A stretch of 64,000 nucleotides of DNA, taken from the NCBI RefSeq assembly GCF_001021045.1, contig NZ_CP011545.1, positions 682,001 through 746,000 of the forward strand, given 5' to 3'. The notes under the pieces are model-generated. The model saw only the letters and a list, made by a program, of their open reading frames with translations. It was not told where the DNA came from and did no database searches. Made by a program: the position numbers and the translations under genes. Of the stretch, positions 14,024 through 23,842 are shown in pieces. Origin of the DNA: Corynebacterium testudinoris. Its GTDB lineage: Bacteria > Actinomycetota > Actinomycetes > Mycobacteriales > Mycobacteriaceae. The stretch's first letter is position 1. Every line of letters begins with the position of its first letter.

Positions 14024-14049
14024 TAAAAACTTAACATTTTGTTTGATGT

Positions 14050-14107
14050 GTGTAGGCCTTGTTCATCTGGCCCCCTTTGGTGGGGGTTGGGTGGGCAGGG
14101 CCTACAC
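14050..14107 (+). terminator. rrn operon terminator candidate
   Basis: Arms GTGTAGGCC and GGCCTACAC enclose a C-rich/G-rich inner stem. There is no long T tract, so this is less certain than the other terminators. Confidence 0.55.
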
Positions 14108-14123
14108 GCGATTCCAGGGAGTG

Positions 14124-14609
14124 TCATCCGTGAAGCTTCGGTGGCTCCATCGCGTACTTCTCGACGGCCCGGGAGTAGAGCGGAAGAGTGCGGGCCAGGG
14201 CCCGGAGGGCGACGCGGAGAGCCTCGTCAGTGCGGCCGGCATCCCGCAGGGCCAGGGCTAGGAAAGCTTGCGCTGCATCACCGGTTATGTCGTCACTCGG
14301 ATGGTTTTCCAGGAGTGCGATAGCGCCATTGGCGTCGCCAATGTTGCGCAATGAGCTCGCGAGCTGGATGACAGCTTGAGGGCGTCTCGGTCCGGCTAGG
14401 CCGTTCTCGAGCGCCGCCTGGTAGAGCGGCACAGCCTCGCGTTCGCTGCCAAGAAAATCGTGGATCGAAGCCCATTCGTAGAGGGCATCTGGATCATCAG
14501 CGGGGCGTTCGTCGACGAGGGCGCGCATGCTGCGCATCATCTCCTCGGGGCGGGACTCGTCCGCTGCGGCCCAGAAGGCAGTAATTCTGTCGTCCCACTC
14601 ATCAGTCAT
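14124..14609 (-). CDS. Tetratricopeptide-repeat protein (TPR_5-like)
   Basis: 161 residues from the ATG at 14609. An upstream ATG at 14651 would add 14 residues and has AAAGGAG 10 nt before it, but that block is part of the terminator of the preceding gene, so I prefer 14609. The helical repeats (ALYEWASIHDFLGSEREAVPLYQAALENGL; AVIQLASSLRNIGDANGAIALLENH; AQAFLALALRDAGRTDEALRVALRAL) are typical TPR pairs of a short cytoplasmic scaffold family. The partner is unknown. Confidence 0.8.
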   Translation of the reverse strand: MTDEWDDRITAFWAAADESRPEEMMRSMRALVDERPADDPDALYEWASIHDFLGSEREAVPLYQAALENGLAGPRRPQAVIQLASSLRNIGDANGAIALLENHPSDDITGDAAQAFLALALRDAGRTDEALRVALRALARTLPLYSRAVEKYAMEPPKLHG

Positions 14610-14654
14610 GCCCTCAAGGATGCCATGGGTGCTGGGGCGTGAAATCACCATGTG

Positions 14655-14701
14655 GAAAGGGCTCCTTTCACCGGCACTAGAGCGGGTGAAAGGAGCCCTT
14701 T
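14655..14701 (-). terminator. Terminator of the XPB-DUF3239-aminotransferase operon
   Basis: A long perfect inverted repeat, GAAAGGGCTCCTTTCACC with its complement and an 11-nt loop, lies just after the aminotransferase gene on the minus strand. Confidence 0.85.
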
Positions 14702-14736
14702 CGACAGCGTGAGATCACGCGAAACGAGTGAGAAGG

Positions 14737-15903
14737 TCAGGCGCCTAACTGGGTAATCCTGCGGGCGGCTTCGGCCAAGGTTGCTGGCTGTTTGCAGAAC
14801 GCGAAACGGACCTTCGTGCGCCACGGTTCGGGGTCGTCGCAGAAGACCTGGACCGGGATGGCGGCCACGCCGATCTGCTGGGGGAGGGCGGTGCAGAATT
14901 CAACGCCATCGCTAAAGCCCAGGGGAGCGATGTCAACCACGGTGAAGTAGGTTCCGGCGGTGGAGGAGACGGGGAAGCCGGCGGTGCGGAGGGCATCGCC
15001 AAGCAAATCCCGGTTGGACTGCAGGCCGCTCACCATGTCCTCAAGCCAGGCGGATTCGTGGTCCAGGGCGTAGTGCACGGCCGGTTGGAACGGGGTGGGG
15101 CCGACGTAGGTCATGAATTGCTTGGCTTTGAGGACGGCGTCGAGAAGCGGGGCGGGGGCGAGGGCCCAGCCGATTTTCCAGCCGGTGACGTTGTAGCTCT
15201 TCGCGGCGGAGGAGACGGTGATGGTGCGGGACCACATGCCCGGCAGAGCGGCGAGGGCGGTGTGCGTGGTGTCATCGAAGACGAGGTTTTCGTAGACCTC
15301 ATCGGACAGCACGAGGAGGTCGTTCTCCACGCAGACAGCGGACAGCTCGGTCAAGACCTCCCGGGAGAATACCGACCCGGTGGGGTTGTGCGGGGAGTTG
15401 ATAATGACCATGGCGGTTCGCGGGGTGATCGCGGCGCGAACGGCGTCGACGTCGACGGTCCAGGTATCACCGGCGGACACCAGGGGGACGGCTACGCGGG
15501 TCGCCCCGGCCAATGCAATGGCGGCGGCGTAGGCGTCGAAGTAGGGCTCGAGGACGATGACCTCGGACCCCGGCTCGACGAGCCCGAGGACGGTAGCGGA
15601 GATCGCCTCGGTGGCGCCGACGGTGACCAATACTTCCGCCTCGGGGTGGTAGGTCACCCCGTAGTCGCGCTGGCGCTGCCGGGCGATCGCGGAACGCAAT
15701 CCCATAAAGCCGCGGCCGGGGCCGTATTGGTTGTTGCCGGAGGAGATCTCCGCGCAGGCGAGTTCGAGCATCGCGGCGGGGCCATCGGAATCCGGGAAGC
15801 CCTGGCCGAGGTTAATAGCGTCGTGGGTGACAGCCAGTTCGGTCATCGTGGCGAAGACGGTTTCCCCGAAGGGCTGCAGGCGGGTGACTTCTCTGCCGCT
15901 CAT
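14737..15903 (-). CDS. Class I/II PLP aminotransferase (DapC/methionine-aminotransferase type)
   Basis: 388 residues. The ATG at 15903 overlaps the upstream stop as ATGA. The open frame continues upstream to 16392, but that part is a shadow of the DUF3239 gene. It has the family start NLGQGFPDSDGP, the PLP-phosphate and substrate region NSPHNPTGSVFS, the DEVYENLVFD segment and the Schiff-base Lys in SSAAKSYNVTGWKIGW. Relatives include N-succinyldiaminopimelate aminotransferase (DapC, lysine and peptidoglycan precursor synthesis) and methionine/kynurenine aminotransferases. The substrate cannot be decided from sequence. The context mirrors the dapC-ercc3 neighbourhood of mycobacteria. Confidence 0.9.
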   Translation of the reverse strand: MSGREVTRLQPFGETVFATMTELAVTHDAINLGQGFPDSDGPAAMLELACAEISSGNNQYGPGRGFMGLRSAIARQRQRDYGVTYHPEAEVLVTVGATEAISATVLGLVEPGSEVIVLEPYFDAYAAAIALAGATRVAVPLVSAGDTWTVDVDAVRAAITPRTAMVIINSPHNPTGSVFSREVLTELSAVCVENDLLVLSDEVYENLVFDDTTHTALAALPGMWSRTITVSSAAKSYNVTGWKIGWALAPAPLLDAVLKAKQFMTYVGPTPFQPAVHYALDHESAWLEDMVSGLQSNRDLLGDALRTAGFPVSSTAGTYFTVVDIAPLGFSDGVEFCTALPQQIGVAAIPVQVFCDDPEPWRTKVRFAFCKQPATLAEAARRITQLGA

Positions 15904-16550
15904 GACAGCACCAGGAGGTTGAAGTCGGTGGCTTTGACGTCGCTGAGCCGCTTGCGGGCCTTTTCTAGGCGGTTCCACTGGTCGTCGGGGATGGATTTGC
16001 GGGCAATGTCTACCACGTTCGCATCGGGGGTGCCCCAGGCGATGGGCATGGGGGAGATCTCGTCCCAGTGTTCTTGATTGCGGACGGTGCGGCGGCCGGA
16101 GACGGCGGCGACGGGCAAGCGGGTTCCTAGCTTGGGGTCCTTGATGCCGTTGATGCGGGTCACGGTGCGCAGTGCGGCACCCCAGCGTGGGGGCAGTGCC
16201 GGATCGACGTTGGTGTTGACGAGGGCCATGATGACGAAGTCGCGTTCGTTGACTTCGACGATGATGGCCGGGGCGAGTGGGTATTTGTCGTAGAGGTCCT
16301 GGGCGGAGCCGACCTGGCGCGGAACGACGAACACGAGGAAGAAGCAGACGAGGGCGAAGGTGAAGAGGATGATCCCAGCCACGAGGCCCCACGCCTGACC
16401 GGCGCCGAACCAGAAGTACACGGCCCCCGCGAGGACCAAGAGAATGAGGCCGAAGACGGCTGCCGAGAGTTGGAGGCGCCGAGAATCTTTGAGCATCTCG
16501 TTGTTCTTCTTGGCAAAAGCCTCGTCGACGTCAAACTTAAATACCTTCAT
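15900..16550 (-). CDS. DUF3239 membrane protein
   Basis: 216 residues. Residues about 28-72 form two hydrophobic segments (LSAAVFGLILLVLAGAVYFWF and onward, then GLVAGIILFTFALVCFFLVFVV). They are followed by a soluble domain with DLYDKYPLAPAIIVEVNERDFVIMALVNTNVDP, which matches the Corynebacterium DUF3239 family as I recall it. The soluble part probably faces the cytoplasm. The function is unknown. The gene sits 11 nt after the XPB helicase gene and overlaps the aminotransferase by 4 nt, so it is operon-internal. Confidence 0.85.
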   Translation of the reverse strand: MKVFKFDVDEAFAKKNNEMLKDSRRLQLSAAVFGLILLVLAGAVYFWFGAGQAWGLVAGIILFTFALVCFFLVFVVPRQVGSAQDLYDKYPLAPAIIVEVNERDFVIMALVNTNVDPALPPRWGAALRTVTRINGIKDPKLGTRLPVAAVSGRRTVRNQEHWDEISPMPIAWGTPDANVVDIARKSIPDDQWNRLEKARKRLSDVKATDFNLLVLS

Positions 16551-16561
16551 GGGCTCTCATC

Positions 16562-18211
16562 CTAATCGAGGTCGTCGGCGTCAATAATGCGGTAGGCGTA
16601 GCCCTGTTCGGCGAGGAAGCGTTGCCGGTGGGCGGCGTATTCGGAGTCGAGGGTGTCCCGGGAGACGACGGAGTAGAAGTGGGCTTCGCCGCCGTCGGCC
16701 TTGGGCCGCAACAATCGGCCCAAGCGTTGGGCCTCTTCCTGCCGGGAGCCGAACGTGCCGGAGACCTGGATGGCCACTGCCGCCTCAGGCAGGTCGATGG
16801 AGAAGTTAGCCACCTTGCTCACCACTAGTACCGAGATGTCGCCGGAGCGGAAGGCATCGAAAAGTTCCTGGCGGCGTTTGGTGGAGGTGCGGCCTTCGAT
16901 GAGCGGGGCATCGAAACGCTCGGACAACTCTTCGAGTTGGTCAAGGTAGGCGCCGATGATGAGCGTCGGCTGCCCGGCATGTCGGTGCAAGAGCTTATCG
17001 ACGACCCGCATCTTCGCCTCCGCGCTCGCCGCCAGGCGGTAGCGGTCCGAGGTCTCGGCCGTGGCATAGGTCATCCGTTCCGCCTCGCTCATCGTCGTCC
17101 GCACTTCGACGCATTCAGCGGTGGCGATGAAGCCCTGGGCTTCGATGTCCTTCCACGGGGCGTCATAACGCTTCGGGCCGATGAGGGAGAAAACGTCGCC
17201 CTCGCGGCCGTCCTCGCGCACGAGGGTGGCGGTGAGGCCGAGACGGCGGCGGGATTGCAGATCGGAGGTCATGCGGAACACGGGCGCGGGGAGAAGGTGG
17301 ACCTCGTCGTAGATGATGAGGCCCCAGTCGCGGGAATCAAAAAGCTCCAGCGCCCGGTATTCGCCCTTCGTTTTGCGGGTGACCACCTGATACGTGGCGA
17401 TGGTCACCGGGCGGATCTCCTTGCGCTCCCCGGAGTATTCGCCGATCTCCTCCGGCGTGAGGGTCGTGCGTCGAAGGAGCTCATCGCGCCATTGGCGGCC
17501 GGCGACGGTGTTGGTGACGAGGATGAGCGTGGTCGCCTGGGCGCGCGCCATCGACGCCGCACCCACCATGGTTTTACCCGCGCCACAGGGCAGCACGACG
17601 ACTCCCGAGCCGCCCTCCCAGAAGGAGTCGGCGGCGTAGCGCTGGTAATCGCGCAGCTCCCACTGCTCATTGGCGGTGGACAAGGCGATGGGGTGGGCCT
17701 CGCCATCGACGTAACCGGCACGATCGTCGGCCGGCCACCCGACCTTGAGCAGTTCCTGCTTCAGCCGCCCACGCTCGGACGGGTGCACGGCGATGGTCTC
17801 CTCGTCGATGCGCTCGCCGAACATGGGCCGGATCTTTTTGTGCCGTTCCAACTCGGCGAGGATCGCCGGCTCGGCCGATTCCAGGACGAGGCCGTGGGCC
17901 GGGTGTTTGTGCAACCGCACGCGACCGTAGCGAGACATCGTCTCAGCGACGTCGATAAGCAGGGCCTGGGGGACAGGGAAGCGCGAGAAACGCTCCAGGA
18001 CGTCGACCACCTGCTCGGCGTCATGCCCCGCGGCGCGCGCATTCCACAGCGCGAGCGGGGTGATGCGGTAGGTGTGCACGTGCTCGGGGGCGCGTTCGAG
18101 CTCAGCGAACGGCGCGAGCGCGGCGCGGGCCTCATCCGCCAGTGGGTGATCAATCTCCAGCAGGACCGTCTTGTCCGATTGCACGATGAGGGGTCCGTCG
18201 CCAAAAGCCAT
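16562..18211 (-). CDS. XPB/ERCC3-type DNA helicase
   Basis: 549 residues from the ATG at 18211 (MAFGDGPLIVQSDKTVLLEIDH, as in relatives). An in-frame ATG 9 nt upstream is also possible. Order: an N-terminal XPB damage-recognition-like domain, helicase domain 1 with Walker A LPCGAGKT (near residue 210) and DEVH box (near 302), the ATLVREDGREG motif, then helicase domain 2 with QRLGRLLRPK. It is a superfamily 2 3'-5' helicase; bacterial XPB is linked to nucleotide-excision-type repair. The upstream helicase-associated gene is a constant neighbour in actinobacteria. Two copies of the 11-mer GCTTATCGACG lie inside. Confidence 0.94.
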   Translation of the reverse strand: MAFGDGPLIVQSDKTVLLEIDHPLADEARAALAPFAELERAPEHVHTYRITPLALWNARAAGHDAEQVVDVLERFSRFPVPQALLIDVAETMSRYGRVRLHKHPAHGLVLESAEPAILAELERHKKIRPMFGERIDEETIAVHPSERGRLKQELLKVGWPADDRAGYVDGEAHPIALSTANEQWELRDYQRYAADSFWEGGSGVVVLPCGAGKTMVGAASMARAQATTLILVTNTVAGRQWRDELLRRTTLTPEEIGEYSGERKEIRPVTIATYQVVTRKTKGEYRALELFDSRDWGLIIYDEVHLLPAPVFRMTSDLQSRRRLGLTATLVREDGREGDVFSLIGPKRYDAPWKDIEAQGFIATAECVEVRTTMSEAERMTYATAETSDRYRLAASAEAKMRVVDKLLHRHAGQPTLIIGAYLDQLEELSERFDAPLIEGRTSTKRRQELFDAFRSGDISVLVVSKVANFSIDLPEAAVAIQVSGTFGSRQEEAQRLGRLLRPKADGGEAHFYSVVSRDTLDSEYAAHRQRFLAEQGYAYRIIDADDLD

Positions 18212-18229
18212 GGACGCCATTATGGCACG

Positions 18230-20434
18230 TCAGTCCAACAGCACCTCCGTGATGCGGTGGAGCATGAATCGCTGCACGTCACCGGACACTTCATCGAGCG
18301 CGTCGACCTGCCCGCCGCTCACCGTCAGCGGTGTGACCACCCGGTGCACGGCGAGTCCATGCTTATCGACGAACCCGAGCGTCACCGTCCGCCCGCCCCG
18401 CGCCGCCGCCTGCAACACGGCGAGCGTCTTACCGCTCTCGGCGGGTACCTTTTCGGAGCTATCATCCGCCCGGCGGATGGCGGAGACGGCCGCGGCAATC
18501 CGCTCGGCGGGGATCGTCGTCAATCGTTCCGGCGCCGCATCGGGCGTGGGCAGCCGGAGGGGCTTCGGGCGAATATCGAGCGCCGCCCCCGACGCATCCT
18601 CCGCTACCGGCTGGAAACCCGCTCCCCGCAGTGCATCGATGACCCGGACGAGGGGTGCCTGGGAAATGGCGACGGTTGGGGCGATGATCTGCAGCGCGAC
18701 GTCGTCGGCGGCGGGGGTGCGAGCGGCCTCGAGCAGGAGCGCGGGGTCATCGCACCGCACGTAACTCAACGCGGGGCCGCCACGGAGGGTCCCGTGGCGG
18801 CGGGCGACATCATCGATGAGGTAGGTGATGGACTGCGGGACCTCCCCGAGGACGTGGTCCGCGAGCCAGGTCTTCAGCTCCTCCGCCGTGCGGCCGGTAT
18901 CCAAAGCACGGCGGACGGAATGCTCGGTGACCCGGTAGACGCTAGCCAGACCTCCCGAATCGAGATCCCCGAGGAGCTCCATCTCCGCCTGCACGGCGCG
19001 GGGGAGCGGGCCGGGGGCAAGAATCGTCATATCCGCCTGCGCGATGACCCGCTCGACGGTCCCGGGTGTGACATCGGCGGCGACGGCCTCGGCATCGGCA
19101 GTGGGATCGAGCAGGGCGCGAAGCAGGGAGGTGGCGGTGCCCCCGGCTAGGGCTCCGAGCCACCGGGCCTCGGAAAGAATCTCCTCCACGGTGCACGCCG
19201 GCAGGAGAGTCGCGGGGATGGGGTGGGTGTAGAAGAAATCATCGAACATCTCCTCATCACTGATCTCCACCCCCGGGGCAGGCCGAGTGAACTGGGACAA
19301 AATGAGCTGGCGGTGCTCAGGCAGCTGCGGGCGATGAGACTGCTCAGAGAGCAGACGAATGGGAAGCTTCTTCTCATCCTTGTCGCCCACCAGCCAAGGA
19401 GCCCACGGGGAGTCAAGCCAACTGCGCAGGAGAGTGAGCCATTGCGTGCCAAGCTCCGCCTCCAGCCACTCATCGGCCGCCTGCGTAGGACCAAGCCCCT
19501 CCTCGCCCCGGCTCAGCAGCCGGGCGGCCGTGCCCAAGAAAACGAGCCGATTGATGTCGACCTCGGACACCCCGAGCTGGCGGGAGAGGGAGGCCGTGAC
19601 CCGCACACCCACGCCGCCATCCTTGAGAAGTTCCACAGGGTGCTCGCCCAGCACATCCAGCAGTTGGCGCAGGTGGCGGGCGACCTCCAGCCCCGCGCCG
19701 GCGCCGATGGTGTCGGTGCGGTCTTGACCGCGGACGTCGATAAGCGATTCGCCGAGCACCCGAGGTGACGGGACCAGCGGCCGGGCAACGTGGGGACGGC
19801 CGAGGAGAGCGGCGCGAATGCGGCGCGGCAAGCGCACCGTGCCCGCATCGACGCGGGTGAGCAGGCCAGCTGCCAGGAGCTGCGGGATGGGATGAGCGGG
19901 ATCAGCATCCGGGGCGGCATGCTTCGTCGTGCCGACGCCGCCGGAATGCAGCAACGTATCCACAATGGCGCGCTGCTGAGCCGGGAGATCCTCCGGGAGC
20001 GCGGGAGTCTCATTGTCCAACAGCTGCCAATCCTGCGGCAGCGACGGCATGGCCTCGGTGACCAGGAGCAGGGCTTCGGCACTACCGAAGAAGATGGCGA
20101 GGGCGAACAGCCTCTCCGTCGCTTCCCCAACCTGGGCTGGGGTGGCACTCGGGATCCGACGAGTGGCCTCCGCACCCAGCGCCGCGGAGCTGATCGGCTC
20201 CAGCTCCGCCCCGAGCTCAGCGGCCACCTCAACCAGTGCCAACTCCAGCGCCGTGACCGTTCGCAATGCCCGCCCCACTGACGCCCGCAACTGCAAACGC
20301 GCCGCCAAGGGGGTAATCCCTGGGGGGAGCGGCAAGACGACGTCGGGGCGCGCCGCGAGGAGGAAACTCAGCTCATCATCACTGCGCTGAGCCAGCCAGG
20401 TGCGGAAATCGGGGCGATCGGGGGTAGATGTCAT
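18230..20434 (-). CDS. Helicase-associated domain protein, XPB partner
   Basis: 734 residues. I recognise it as the large actinobacterial protein encoded next to XPB (counterpart of Rv0862c). It has an N-terminal FRTWLAQRSDDELSFLLAARPDV motif, a middle region of winged-helix-like repeats and a C-terminal helicase-associated module ending in TVTLGFVDKHGLAVHRVVTPLTVSGGQVDALDEVSG, which resembles the WYL-like fold. There is no Walker motif. It is probably cytoplasmic and works with XPB, but its activity is not known. It is the first gene of a four-gene minus-strand operon and contains two copies of the 11-mer. Confidence 0.85.
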   Translation of the reverse strand: MTSTPDRPDFRTWLAQRSDDELSFLLAARPDVVLPLPPGITPLAARLQLRASVGRALRTVTALELALVEVAAELGAELEPISSAALGAEATRRIPSATPAQVGEATERLFALAIFFGSAEALLLVTEAMPSLPQDWQLLDNETPALPEDLPAQQRAIVDTLLHSGGVGTTKHAAPDADPAHPIPQLLAAGLLTRVDAGTVRLPRRIRAALLGRPHVARPLVPSPRVLGESLIDVRGQDRTDTIGAGAGLEVARHLRQLLDVLGEHPVELLKDGGVGVRVTASLSRQLGVSEVDINRLVFLGTAARLLSRGEEGLGPTQAADEWLEAELGTQWLTLLRSWLDSPWAPWLVGDKDEKKLPIRLLSEQSHRPQLPEHRQLILSQFTRPAPGVEISDEEMFDDFFYTHPIPATLLPACTVEEILSEARWLGALAGGTATSLLRALLDPTADAEAVAADVTPGTVERVIAQADMTILAPGPLPRAVQAEMELLGDLDSGGLASVYRVTEHSVRRALDTGRTAEELKTWLADHVLGEVPQSITYLIDDVARRHGTLRGGPALSYVRCDDPALLLEAARTPAADDVALQIIAPTVAISQAPLVRVIDALRGAGFQPVAEDASGAALDIRPKPLRLPTPDAAPERLTTIPAERIAAAVSAIRRADDSSEKVPAESGKTLAVLQAAARGGRTVTLGFVDKHGLAVHRVVTPLTVSGGQVDALDEVSGDVQRFMLHRITEVLLD

Positions 20435-20499
20435 GGTGTGGACGAGTTTAATGGCAGTTCAAGTTACTTTTTGTCCCCAGGTTTGCAAGAATGGACGGC

Positions 20500-20691
20500 A
20501 TGGCAAACGTTGAGAAGAAGGGCTACGTCGATCCGGCCTGGCCGAAGAATATCCCTGAAGACGGTCACGTGGTGACTGAGTTGATCTCCAAGCTGGCTGG
20601 CGCGTCCAGCCCCTTCGGCGACGACACCGTGCTTCCGGTCCCGGCCGAGCAGCTCGGCTACGTCCACCCGTACACCCGCTACAACACTTAA
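20500..20691 (+). CDS. Small conserved protein (63 aa), function unknown
   Basis: 63 residues starting MANVEKKGYVDPAWPKN; an ATG 9 nt upstream is also in frame. It has an unusually ordered, proline-containing sequence with no hydrophobic segment. It is divergent from the helicase-associated gene. By position it corresponds to the small gene (Rv0863) found between the XPB pair and rpfA in mycobacteria. It ends just before a strong terminator, which supports its being a real transcript. No function can be assigned. Confidence 0.7.
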   Translation: MANVEKKGYVDPAWPKNIPEDGHVVTELISKLAGASSPFGDDTVLPVPAEQLGYVHPYTRYNT

Positions 20692-20713
20692 GCGTTCTTT
20701 TCTCTCAACGCGG

Positions 20714-20760
20714 ATCCCCCGCACCCCAGGCACGTTTGTGCTGGCTAGGGTGCGGGGGAT
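20714..20760 (+). terminator. Rho-independent terminator after the small gene
   Basis: Outer arms ATCCCCCGCACCC / GGGTGCGGGGGAT with an inner GCAC-GTTT-GTGC stem. Confidence 0.85.
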
Positions 20761-20800
20761 TGGCGTGTCTGCGTCTCGCTGTTGATCGATGGTGGCGGGC

Positions 20801-20874
20801 AAACCCGCTTTCGCTAACAATTTCGGGGGTTCGGAAGTTGGTGAGATGCCAGAGTTGTTAGCGAGTGCGGGTTT
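20801..20874. repeat. Intergenic inverted repeat with 20-nt arms
   Basis: AAACCCGCTTTCGCTAACAA (20801-20820) and the near-exact complement at 20855-20874 (two mismatches), separated by 34 nt. It lies between two terminators, outside any gene. Confidence 0.75.
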
Positions 20875-20911
20875 CGGGGTCCGCCTGGAGCTGCCCGGGC
20901 TTGGCAAAACG

Positions 20912-20940
20912 AAGCCCCCGCACCAGTGGTGCGGGGGCTT
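20912..20940 (-). terminator. Terminator of rpf
   Basis: Palindrome AAGCCCCCGCACC-AGT-GGTGCGGGGGCTT; on the minus strand it is followed by CGTTTTG. Confidence 0.85.
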
Positions 20941-20959
20941 GTCAGGCGTCTGGGGGAGT

Positions 20960-22078
<1,119 letters not shown>

Positions 22079-22462
22079 GTGCCGATCGGCAAGGTGAAGT
22101 GGTACGACGCCGGAAAGGGCTTCGGATTCGTCTCCAACCCGGGGGATGAAGATGTCTACGTGGGCAAGCAGGTACTGCCCGAAGGCGTGGAGGAGTTAGT
22201 CGCTGGTCAGCGCATTGAGTTTGACTTCGCCGCTGGACGCCGCGGCCCGCAAGCCCTGCGCGTCAAAATTCTAGACTCCCCGCGCCGCCGCCCCGCCCAC
22301 CGGCACAAGCCCGAAGAGCTATCCAGCATGATTTCGGACCTGCTCACCCTGCTGGAAAGCGATGTCCAGCCCGGCCTGGCCGCTGGCCGCTACCCGGACC
22401 GTAAGGTCGGCCGCCAGGTCGCTGAGATCCTCCGCGCTGTGGCCAAGGAGCTCGACGCCTAA
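22079..22462 (+). CDS. cspB: Cold-shock-domain protein with C-terminal extension
   Basis: 127 residues from a GTG at 22079 ([10 protein letters not shown]); the frame opens earlier without a better start. Residues 1-65 are the cold-shock OB fold with RNP1 KGFGFVSN and an RNP2-like VYVGK, binding single-stranded RNA or DNA. A basic linker, [14 protein letters not shown], leads to a helical C-terminal tail of about 50 residues ([16 protein letters not shown] and onward) typical of the longer mycobacterial CspB type, not of 67-residue CspA. The order next to rpf matches mycobacteria. Confidence 0.88.
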   Translation: MPIGKVKWYDAGKGFGFVSNPGDEDVYVGKQVLPEGVEELVAGQRIEFDFAAGRRGPQALRVKILDSPRRRPAHRHKPEELSSMISDLLTLLESDVQPGLAAGRYPDRKVGRQVAEILRAVAKELDA

Positions 22463-22479
22463 ACCCGGCTCACTGCTGG

Positions 22480-23007
22480 CTAGCTCATGGTGCTCAAGGA
22501 CCACACCGTTGTATAAGGGGTTTCCTCCCCGGCGTCGTTGTGGCCGAGCATCACCGAGGAGACTTCGACGACCATGAGGCGGGGGCGCTCGGTGTTCTCG
22601 CCGATGGGGTCGGTGGAACCGGGGATTTCCACCTGTTGCGCATCATTGGCTGCGTGGAGTTGTTGGTCGTTGGCGGCCGGGTCATCATAAATCATGAGGA
22701 CTTGCCAGTCGTGGTCGTAGATCGCTTCCGGGATGTCGAGCACGAGCGTGTCGTCGGGGCCGACGGCGAGGTTGGGGACCTCACCCTCGGGGCAGTCCAC
22801 GCCCGGCTCGCACACGAGGTACGGGGAGATCTCGAGGGATGCGTCGCCGACCGTGGCCGTAATGGACACCTCTTGGGGCTGCGGGCCGGGGCGATTGTTC
22901 CACCAGTTCTGCAGCAAGACACCACCGACCAGCAGGATAACAACGGCAATCAGGAGAGCAAGGATCTGCAGCAGGGACTTCTGCCGCGCCTGTTTACGGG
23001 TGGCCAT
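22480..23007 (-). CDS. DUF2771 protein, single-pass exported
   Basis: 175 residues. One N-terminal membrane anchor (LLQILALLIAVVILLVGGVLLQ) is followed by an extracytoplasmic domain with a Cys pair in PYLVCEPGVDCPEGEVP and a conserved core, IYDHDWQVLMIYDDPAANDQQ. This matches DUF2771, found in mycolic-acid bacteria. The function is unknown. It runs 11 nt after the glutaminyl cyclase gene on the same strand, so the two are probably co-transcribed. It converges on the cold-shock gene. Confidence 0.85.
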   Translation of the reverse strand: MATRKQARQKSLLQILALLIAVVILLVGGVLLQNWWNNRPGPQPQEVSITATVGDASLEISPYLVCEPGVDCPEGEVPNLAVGPDDTLVLDIPEAIYDHDWQVLMIYDDPAANDQQLHAANDAQQVEIPGSTDPIGENTERPRLMVVEVSSVMLGHNDAGEETPYTTVWSLSTMS

Positions 23008-23018
23008 GGGTCCTTATC

Positions 23019-23813
23019 CTACCGTTGGGGCAGGAACTGGACCTCATACAGGTCGGGCCAGCGCTTGCCACTGAGTAGGAAATGATCGGTGCCGGGAATG
23101 TGCGCGATGCCGTTGAGGACGTTGTTGGGGTCGGGGAAGGAGTTGTCGGGGAGCCCGGAGGCGTCGATGGTGCCGGTGACGTGGCCGGTCGCGGCGTCGA
23201 TACGCAGGATGTCGGTGGTGAGGAACACGTTGGCGTAGACCTCCCCGTCGACGCATTCGAGCTCATTGAGTTCGGAGACGTCGCGGTCGGCGCGGGTGAC
23301 CACGGTGCGGGAGCGTTCCTCGAAGGTGTCGGGGTCGAGGTGGCGCAGCTCGTCGGTGCCGTCGGACATGATGAGCTCGTCCTCGAAGGAGCACAGCCCC
23401 CAGCCTTCGCCGGGGTAGGTGACCCGGTCGAGTTCGGCCAGCGTCTCGGCGTCGCGTTTGATGGCGATGCCGTTGCGCCAGGTCAATTGCCAGATGATGT
23501 CGCCGTGCCGGGTGATGCCTTCGCCGAAGAATCGGGGCTCGAGCGATGCGGAGGCGAGCTCGGTGCCCGCCATATCGCGGCGATAGATGCGCGATTCGTC
23601 CCACATGCCGGTGCCCACGAGGAGCGTGCCGTCGTCCTCCATCTCTAGGCCTTGGGTGTAGCTCAAGACGTCGAAAGGATAGGAGTCAATGATGTTGACT
23701 TCCAGCGGCTCAACGGCCAGGCCGGCCTTCTCCTTCGGTGCCGCGCAGGCGCCAAGGGCAAGGGCGGGAACCAGGATTAAAGAGAAGGCGGAAGCGACGA
23801 CTCGGAGGCTCAT
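23019..23813 (-). CDS. Glutaminyl-peptide cyclotransferase, lipoprotein
   Basis: 264 residues from the ATG at 23813; an ATG at 23822 is also in frame. A signal peptide with lipobox LGAC is followed by a five-bladed beta-propeller of the plant/bacterial glutaminyl cyclase family (YTQGLEMEDDGTLLVGTGMWDESRIYRRD; FGEGITRHGDIIWQLTWRN; NELECVDGEVYANVFLTTDILRID; NVLNGIAH). It converts N-terminal Gln to pyroglutamate on exported proteins. It is on the outer face of the membrane and shares its transcript with the DUF2771 gene. Confidence 0.9.
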   Translation of the reverse strand: MSLRVVASAFSLILVPALALGACAAPKEKAGLAVEPLEVNIIDSYPFDVLSYTQGLEMEDDGTLLVGTGMWDESRIYRRDMAGTELASASLEPRFFGEGITRHGDIIWQLTWRNGIAIKRDAETLAELDRVTYPGEGWGLCSFEDELIMSDGTDELRHLDPDTFEERSRTVVTRADRDVSELNELECVDGEVYANVFLTTDILRIDAATGHVTGTIDASGLPDNSFPDPNNVLNGIAHIPGTDHFLLSGKRWPDLYEVQFLPQR

Positions 23814-23842
23814 GACCAACATTCTGCCCCAGATGGCCCATA

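Noticed and set aside
15904-16392. N-terminal extension of the aminotransferase ORF
   Set aside because: It is the DUF3239 gene read in another frame; the aminotransferase motifs begin only after the ATG at 15903.
16937-19150. 737-codon plus-strand ORF
   Set aside because: Antisense shadow of the XPB and helicase-associated genes, both of which have clear motifs.
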